Source of the DNA: Mytilus trossulus
Taxonomy: Eukaryota > Mollusca > Bivalvia > Mytilida > Mytilidae
Direction: 5' to 3'
Length of the DNA: 64,000 nucleotides
NCBI RefSeq assembly: GCF_036588685.1
Contig: NC_086374.1
Coordinates: forward strand, 64,974,457-65,038,456
Shown: one piece after another, positions 57,101-64,000 of the stretch
How positions within the stretch are numbered: position 1 is the stretch's first letter
Layout of the letters: every line of letters begins with the position of its first letter
Notes under the pieces: generated by a model
What the model was told of the DNA's origin: nothing
Database searches by the model: none
Seen by the model: the letters and a program-made list of their open reading frames with translations, nothing else
Position numbers and translations under genes: made by a program

Positions 57101-60100
57101 TCAACTTTTTTTTCAAAAGTACACATATTTGTCAGCCTTTGCTGATAAAATATCACTATGATAGCTTCAGTGGGTTTTTTCAACAAAATTTAACCTTTCG
57201 GTCATATCGAGTGAAGAATGTTGTGGGTTCAATTCCTGAACAGGTCAAATTAAAGACTTTAAAATTAGTATTTACTGACTTTCCATTAAGTAAGAGGGAT
57301 TAACAAGTGAGAGCAAAGTCTGGTAAATTAGTGTCCAGTTTAATGTTTCTGAGTACGTTACATCTTTTTCTACATATACTGTTACCTTGTGAAGTAGCAT
57401 AGAAGGTAACAACTAAAATACTTACATCGTTCGTAAGAGCTGAATCATCATCAGCCTGTTTTTCTCGTTGTGCAATGTCCTTTTCTAAGTTATTGACATC
57501 ATCAGATAAGTTATCAGCCTCATCCTTCAGATAGGTAGCTTTCTCTTTTGTATCGTCAGCTTCCTGTCTGATTCTACTTGCCTCCTGTCAACAAATATGT
57601 AAACGCATGAACTTGTTATTTCACCATTAATTTAATAACCATTAGACAAAAACTTAAGATGTTTGTACATTATAACACAATATAATGAAGACTGCCTACA
57701 AAACTTCATTGTACAAAAAAAGGGTTGGAATCTTTCAAATTATTGGCAAAAAGGAAATGGGTATCTGAAATATTCAAAAAATACTCATAAGAAATCACTC
57801 CTTTAAATCGTGTGACAAAATTATATGTTGACCTATTGGACAGACTGACAGCAACATCGCCCCACTTCTACAGTGGGTAATTCAAATTAACTTGTTTCAT
57901 TTAATAACTTACATTAGAAGCATTTTGAGCTGTACTTTGTGCCTGCTGGGCCAATTTCAGTGACATGTCAGCGTCAGACTCTGCTCCACTTAGAGCATCC
58001 TGAGCCTCCATGGTCTTCTTCTCTGCCTCTTCAATTATAGCTTCAATTTCTGGTATTCTCAGAAGAGCGTTATCTGCCTTGTCTTTGTTTTCCTGAACTT
58101 GTTGATTAAAGCCCAATAAAATTCTGAGAGTATCACTGGCTTCCTTCAGCGTTTGTTCAGCACGGCTTGTGGCATCTTTTGCCATCTGTCTGGCAGCATC
58201 TGCTTCAGCTAACAGCTCATCAACACGCTGAAAAGAGCATACTCATTTAGATATTCAATACATACATTTTTAAGTTCATAATTTTTTTTCATCTTTTGGT
58301 AAGCATTATAATCAATTCTGTAAATTCATTAAATTATTGCAATGTTTTCATTATTGCGAAAAAAATGAAAGTATTAATTTTGCAATAATAAAAACATATT
58401 CATAATTACAGTATGGATTTTCCATCATAAAACTTTTGCAATCATATAGATTTTATTTCACATTTTTACCAAAGGTGAAGGTGTCACAATAATAAATGAA
58501 AAAAATAATTTCTAAATTATAAGTACAAAAACATGTATTCTATATGAAGAAAATAAATAAACTACTTATTGAATTTTCACCTATACAAATCTTTTCTTAA
58601 AAGTTTAACCTCACAATTTGTGTGGTTTGATTTTGGTAAAAAGTATCCTAGTTCATAATGAGAAAAGCTGTTAAAAGAACACATTCTAGTAGAATTATAA
58701 CTTACATTCTGCTGTTCATTTCCAATCTTTAACATTCCAGTAGCATCTCTGGTTTGATTAGAAACATCTTCTAAAAGTGCAGCATTGTCTCTCATCAATC
58801 TCATTGCTTCGTCTTTTATTTCCTGTGCCTAAAATTCAAAGATAACCACATTATTAAATATTTTGGATCGAAAACTATACAGAGTCAAAATTTAACCTGC
58901 CCATTTTGTCATCAATTAGGTAAAAAAAAAAGCCTACCTAAAAAAAACTGATATATGGTAAATGATCAATTAACTCTTGATATTGAGATATTCTTGACTC
59001 TGTGCCTGAATCACGAGGTTTGTTTAAGTCTGTGACGCCAGAAACAGCACACATAAGTCTCTATTCTGAGACTTTTGCACATGCAAGACAATTCTAAAGA
59101 TGTGTCAGGGTACAAGTTTTGCCATGTGACAAAATATATCAACAATGCCAAATATAGTCTAACATATGACTCTTATACAAAATAATTACCTCTCTCTTTA
59201 TCAGCATTGCATTACTTTTAAGAGCGGGAACATCTGTTCCAGGTAGCTGTATTGATGTGGCATCTGTGTATAACTTTAAAGCTTCGTCATAGGCATCAAT
59301 TGCCCTTTGTTTAGCACTCTCTGCAAAGGTTCTGGTCTGGTTGTAAAGTCTATCAGCATCATTATACCTATAATGATTATTTTTTTATATTTGAAGATAC
59401 TATTCAATAATAGTTAAAACAAACCCAAATTGAACATGGTTTTTGATTATCCAGTAATGGCATTGTGAAGACCAGAAGTTTACTTTAAACTTTTTTACAA
59501 AGGATAATAATAGGCCATAGGTTGAATACCCCAATTTCACTTACCTTTCATAGATTTGTAGGTCTTAAGTAATGAGCCATATCATGAATTTAACCAATAG
59601 GCGACTTTTCAAGCCAAATTCTGAATAAATATTAAAATTAAACAATCCTATACAATCACAATTATAGTAGATTTGATGCCATGATGTTCAAATCTACCAA
59701 TCCCCTAGTTCCATAAATAGCCACCACATATCCACATTTAACCAATCACAATGGACTAATTTACCTGAATTTCGATAAAGGCTCTGGGGAATATAACATA
59801 TTTTAAATCAATTAAAGGGTAGATATTTAGGATCAAATATTTTTGGTGTGTAAACTGAGCCAGGCTGTTGGTTTAATATGGTATTTTAGATATAGTAGAT
59901 AACATACTGCTGTTTAAGTCTAGTAATGTCATCACTGGTTTTGTCGGGCATTCTCAATGTTTCTTCAGCAAGACGTTTGGCCTCTCGAGATGTGTTCAGA
60001 GCATTCTTGGCCAACATTTCAATTCTCTCTGCATCCTTCCATTGCCTTTTAATAAAAAATAAATGTTAAACTTCATGTTATACATGTAAGAGGTTTGGCT

Positions 60101-62083
60101 ACTCACACTAGCTAATCCTTACATCTATGAAGTTTTATTATAGTCTAAATTATAAGAACATGTAAATAGATTTCTGTAAACTTAACATCTTGTTCATTGA
60201 TGAGATTTTACTGTTTACTTTCTGGTACTGTAAAAAATTGTCCTTTTTCTAGTTGTCAATTTCACTATTTGTGTTGAGGACCTTTTTTGTGTAATTAGCA
60301 AAATAACCTTGCGTTCAATATCTAAATTTGAAGTATTTTGAAATAAACAATATTTTGCAAATACACCTGACAAATGGCCTTCTTCATCCATCCAGTTATT
60401 GTTTAAAAAGAGACCGAAAAAATTACCTATCAGCCTCTGTCTTAGCCCTAGAAGCAATCTGAGTCATCTGGTCTGATTTCTGTCCGAACTTTGCCAGGGC
60501 TTCCCTTGCTCTCTGAAGAGCTGCTCTACCTTCTGTATCAATGTAACTCTCTGCTGCTGTTAAGGCTTTTTCTGCCCTATCAATGGCCTCTCTGGCTAGT
60601 CGGAGGTCTCTTTCACTATTCTGTGATGCTGTTTCTGCAGCGGTCAATTTTCCACCAATCTGATAAGCTTTGGAGTTAACATCTTGAACTGCTTTCCTTA
60701 ACGCTGCCAACTGTACCCCTAATGTTCCATTGTCAGCTAAACAAAATTAAACAATTGCTTTCTTTAGTTAAAGTGTATTCAATTTCCTTTCCTCCATTGA
60801 ATTTTTTTTAGGATACTTGATTAGCATAGGATTTTTCAATAAAATGCTGAAAATATGCTATGAAGTATTAATGCATTGCGAAAAAAAAAGTATTTCATCA
60901 AATAAATTTAAGTTGGATATTCTTATGATATTCCTTTTCATATTGGATACAAATTGTATTCAGTCTACTGCAGACACTTTGCAGTCAAAGCGTTAAAACT
61001 GAGGTACTACACTGGCGCCAAAAGGTGTCATTATGGAGTAAAGGGGGTGGCGTCAAAGGGTCATTATGGAGGAAAGGGTTCAACTGCTATAATTAATACA
61101 TTTTTAAAGAATATATTCTTTTCCATAGATTACATGTTCTTAATTAAACCATACTTCAAAAAAATGAAATTATTCAAGGATGCTGATTTTTAAATTTGTT
61201 CAAATTCACTATTAAACAGATATATCATGTTAAGGAGGGGTATTTGTGAAAAATACCAGTCGAGAGAATGTTAAATTTCACGGGGCCGTAAGGCAAGGGA
61301 AATTCATTCTCAAGACTGGTATTTTTCGCAAATACCCCTCAAGAACATGATATATCTGTTTAATTACATCGAATGTTAATGTTCTAAAACGCATCGATTA
61401 TTGTGACGTTACAAGCGTCCAGTCGGATAGAGTATTTTTTGGCAAATACCACCGCTGAGAGGGTAAAAAAGGCAAATCCTTTTTGCAAATACCCCGGCGT
61501 CGTTGAAAAATGAACGATATTCGTTTGATTACAGTGAATTGGGGAAAAATACACTGGCTATCAACCAGTCAAATCCAGGATTCTTACATAAGGTGTAATT
61601 ATTTGAGAAATTCTAAACTCATTTCACTAATTCTGGTTTAAGTTACATATGAACCAGTTGATGTCAAATTCCAAATACTGTGGATTCCTTTATTTTCATA
61701 GATACCAACTATTGTGAATCAACAACAAAAAATGAATTTCCTTGTATTTTCATTTACCAGTTGCCTGTAAAAAATTTGAACATGTTAAACATTGAAAATA
61801 TATCCATTAAATCTACCAAAGTTGGTACCCTGTGAATAGAACAAAAGTGTATGATACTGTGTTTATTGTGATTTATGAGTTTAATACATACTGACTGCTC
61901 CTCTAGCTTCATCAAGTAACATTACAACAGAAGAGTTCACTTCATTCATATAAATTAAGAACTGTGTGTCATTGAAAGCACTGGGATTGTTGCCGATATT
62001 GATGATAAGATTTCGGAGATCATCCAACTTCATACGATGATTGTTAACACGTTCTTGGACAAGACTATAACATGGTGCACAAT
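54167..62083 (-). CDS. LAMC1: laminin gamma chain, C-terminal coiled coil (partial)
   Basis: Nine in-phase exons with GT/AG borders: 61892-62083, 60427-60736, 59908-60045, 59190-59367, 58706-58828, 57913-58227, 57426-57584, 56816-56915, 54167-54433. The first starts DCAPCYSLVQERVNNHRMKL, the junction between the last EGF-like module and the coiled coil (human gamma 1: CPACYRLVKDKVADHR). Later blocks also match gamma 1: ADNALLRIPEIEAIIEEAEK, DDVNNLEKDIAQREKQADDD and finally NSLPDGCFKNIEIETAPGT before TAA. The Cys in DGCF is the one that in laminins bonds to the beta chain. The protein is a secreted basement-membrane subunit assembled through this long heptad region. N-terminal domain and EGF-like modules lie outside the window. 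Whether this is the only gamma gene is unknown, so the symbol is by similarity. Confidence 0.95.
55370..55560 (+). mobile_element. tRNA-derived SINE in a laminin intron
   Basis: Contains a box B-like GTCAGTTTGAATCAAACAC, a central TGGTGGTTCTTTCTGG ... CTTCCTCCGCCCATAAA block, CTAGCCGCCA, and the tail GAAAGTGGCTTTAAAC with AATCAATCAATC. The tail and central domain are those of bivalve SINEs. Antisense to the laminin gene. Confidence 0.75.
61211..61364. mobile_element. palindromic element in a laminin intron
   Basis: ATTAAACAGATATATCATGT and GAGGGGTATTTGTGAAAAAT at the left are mirrored by ATTTTTCGCAAATACCCCTC and ACATGATATATCTGTTTAAT at the right. Arms are about 50 bases and the centre about 55 bases. 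Confidence 0.9.
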
Positions 62084-62234
62084 CTGAAATATAAAGGAGC
62101 ATACAGAATATTTGATATAATAGATGCAGTTAATTAACTATAAACAGCTATCAAAGTGCTTTAAACATTTCTTCAACAATAACATCATTGATATCTTTAA
62201 AGCAGGTTCCAATTTCATACAGCTTGAACAATTC

Positions 62235-62407
62235 GCCGTTTCAGAATCTAATGCATCCTAGGTAGTATTTTCAAAAGTGTACACCAAAATGTCTTGATTG
62301 GTCTAGCATGACATAAACAATGGAAATTTAACCAATGGCGTGACGTTATTTTCATTTTGGGGTACAAACAATGAAATTACCCATGATGCTTTAGATTCTG
62401 AAACGGC
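62235..62407. mobile_element. 173-bp MITE with 6-bp target duplication
   Basis: The terminal inverted repeats GCCGTTTCAGAATCTAATGC and GCATGATGCTTTAGATTCTGAAACGGC-type right end (about 20 bases matching) are flanked by CAATTC on both sides (62229-62234, 62408-62413). No ORF. It lies in the laminin gene just upstream of exon 61892-62083. Confidence 0.85.
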
Positions 62408-62591
62408 CAATTCATGTAAATTTTTTACAAGTACTGTTATATAAAATTTTCTTCAACAATTTCCTAATGCTTGCAGTTTAAAATGTTTGGTTGGCTTGCT
62501 TGCTTTATTTGTATAAATGTTTGCTCAAGCATTGATATTTATTAGGATTGACATCAGCAGTCAAAAGATAGGTAGGTAGAGCTTTGGCTTG

Positions 62592-62742
62592 TTTATGGGC
62601 CTTTTTATAGCTAACTATGCAGTATGGGCTTTGCTCATTGCTGAAGGCCATATGGTGACCTATAATTGTTAATTTCTGTGTCATTGGGTCTCTTATGAAT
62701 AACTGTCTCATTAGCAATCAGACCACATCTTCTTATTTATAT
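62592..62742 (+). repeat. dispersed repeat family B, 3' part
   Basis: GGGCCTTTTTATAGCTAACT, GCAGTATGGGCTTTGCTC and CAGACCACATCTTC match the 3' half of 10395-10732. Confidence 0.7.
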
Positions 62743-62799
62743 TGTATACATTATACTTAAATGTTATTGGATGCTTAGTATAATACAGAGTATAAATGA

Positions 62800-64000
62800 C
62801 ATTTCTTACTGATTCACTTACCAAACCAACCAGCAGTCAGGTTATATTTGTTTTCTTGACACATGTCACATGACATTTCTTAATGATTCACTTACCAATA
62901 CAACCAGCAGTCAGGTTATATTTGTTTTCTTGACACATGTCACATGACATTTCTTACTGATTCACTTACCAATACAACCAGCAGTCAACTCATATTTGTT
63001 TTCTTAACACATGTCACATGACATTTCTTACTGATCCACTTACCAATACAACCAGCAGTCAGGTTATATTTGTTTTCTTGACACATGTCACATGACATTT
63101 CTTAATGATTCACTTACCAATACAACCAGCAGTCAGGTTATATTTGTTTTCTTGACACATGTCACATGACATTTCTTACTGATTCACTTACCAATACAAC
63201 CAGCAGTCAACTCATATTTGTTTTCTTAACACATGTCACATGACATTTCTTAATGATTCACTTACCAATACAACCAGCAGTCAGGTTATATTTGTTTTCT
63301 TGACACATGTCACATGACATTTCTTAATGATTCACTTACCAATACAACCAGCAGTCAGGTTATATTTGTTTTCTTGACACATGTCACATGACATTTCTTA
63401 ATGATTCACTTACCAATACAACCAGCAGTCAGGTTATATTTGTTTTCTTGACACATGTCACATGACATTTCTTACTGATTCACTTACCAATACAACCAGC
63501 AGTCAACTCATATTTGTTTTCTTAACACATGTCACATGACATTTCTTACTGATCCACTTACCAATACAACCAGCAGTCAGGTTATATTTGTTTTCTTGAC
63601 ACATGTCACATGACATTTCTTACTGATTCACTTACCAATACAACCAGCAGTCAACTCATATTTGTTTTCTTGACACATTTCACATGACATTTCTTACTGA
63701 TCCACTTACCAATACAACCAGCAGTCAACTTATATTTGTTTTCTTGACACATGTCACATGACATTTCTTAATGATTCACCTACCAATACAACCAGCAGTC
63801 AGGTTATATTTGTTTTCTTGACACATGTCACATGACATTTCTTACTGATTCACTTACCAATACAACCAGCAGTCAACTCATATTTGTTTTCTTAACACAT
63901 GTCACATGACATTTCTTACTGATCCACTTACCAATACAACCAGCAGTCAGGTTATATTTGTTTTCTTGACACATGTCACATGACATTTCTTACTGATTCA
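62800..64000 (-). repeat. 74-bp minisatellite of a laminin EGF-like exon end and donor
   Basis: About 16 units of exactly 74 bases (the TGACATTTCT block recurs at 62871, 62945, 63019), running past the window edge. On the laminin strand each unit encodes SCDMCQENKYNLTAGCI and then G|GTAAGTGAATC, the end of the last laminin EGF-like module plus a consensus donor. Splicing that G to the acceptor at 62084 gives GCI-D-CAPCY, matching GCQECPACY of human gamma 1. Subtypes differ by codons (YNL or YEL). The unit nearest the next exon (about 62830) has replaced the module's Cys by Trp-Phe. Because 74 is not a multiple of 3 and a TGA follows GTAAG, reading through a unit boundary is terminated. Confidence 0.93.

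Noticed and set aside
62800-64000. CRISPR array or rDNA-like repeat
   Set aside because: Units are contiguous without spacers and match a laminin exon end plus donor.

Overview
The window looks like nuclear DNA of a bivalve mollusc, most likely a marine mussel (Mytilus or a close relative). It is AT-rich, genes are split into short exons with GT/AG introns, and most of the sequence is dispersed repeats: tRNA-derived SINEs with the central domain and 3' tail typical of bivalves, TIR elements, and remains of LINE and Penelope-like reverse transcriptases. The host assignment is an inference from these repeats and from the style of the genes; no database search was possible.

Layout. 1-21 kb is a repeat graveyard with no intact host gene: Penelope-like fragments, a 0.8 kb inverted-repeat element at 4.9-5.7 kb, three LINE fragments at 13.9-16.4 kb, and several short interspersed families that recur across the window. 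21.4-32 kb holds a tandem pair of plus-strand genes for a TIR-like + BIR + BIR protein (21563-23143 and 30373-31941). 33-39 kb on the minus strand is a VAMP4-type R-SNARE gene, readable exon by exon from an acidic SDEEDFF exon through the SNARE helix to the membrane anchor. 39-54 kb is mostly repeats. 54.2-62.1 kb on the minus strand is the 3' end of a laminin gamma-chain gene: nine exons covering the coiled-coil domain II/I down to the chain-terminal cysteine. Its upstream EGF-like exons lie beyond the right edge.

The TIR-BIR gene and the 3' part of the VAMP4 gene converge and were duplicated together. The left copy keeps an intact TIR-BIR ORF but only a broken VAMP4 exon (25023-25103). A third, non-coding relic of the same flank lies at 3785-4275.

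The most unusual signals are: (1) the TIR-BIR-BIR architecture with a central region I cannot assign; (2) two unrelated genes, VAMP4 and laminin gamma, that each carry a minisatellite built from the last part of an exon together with its 5' splice site, giving about 16 consecutive near-identical donor sites in each (51-bp unit at 36652-37500, 74-bp unit at 62800-64000); and (3) paralogue comparisons that reveal precise insertion boundaries of small mobile elements.
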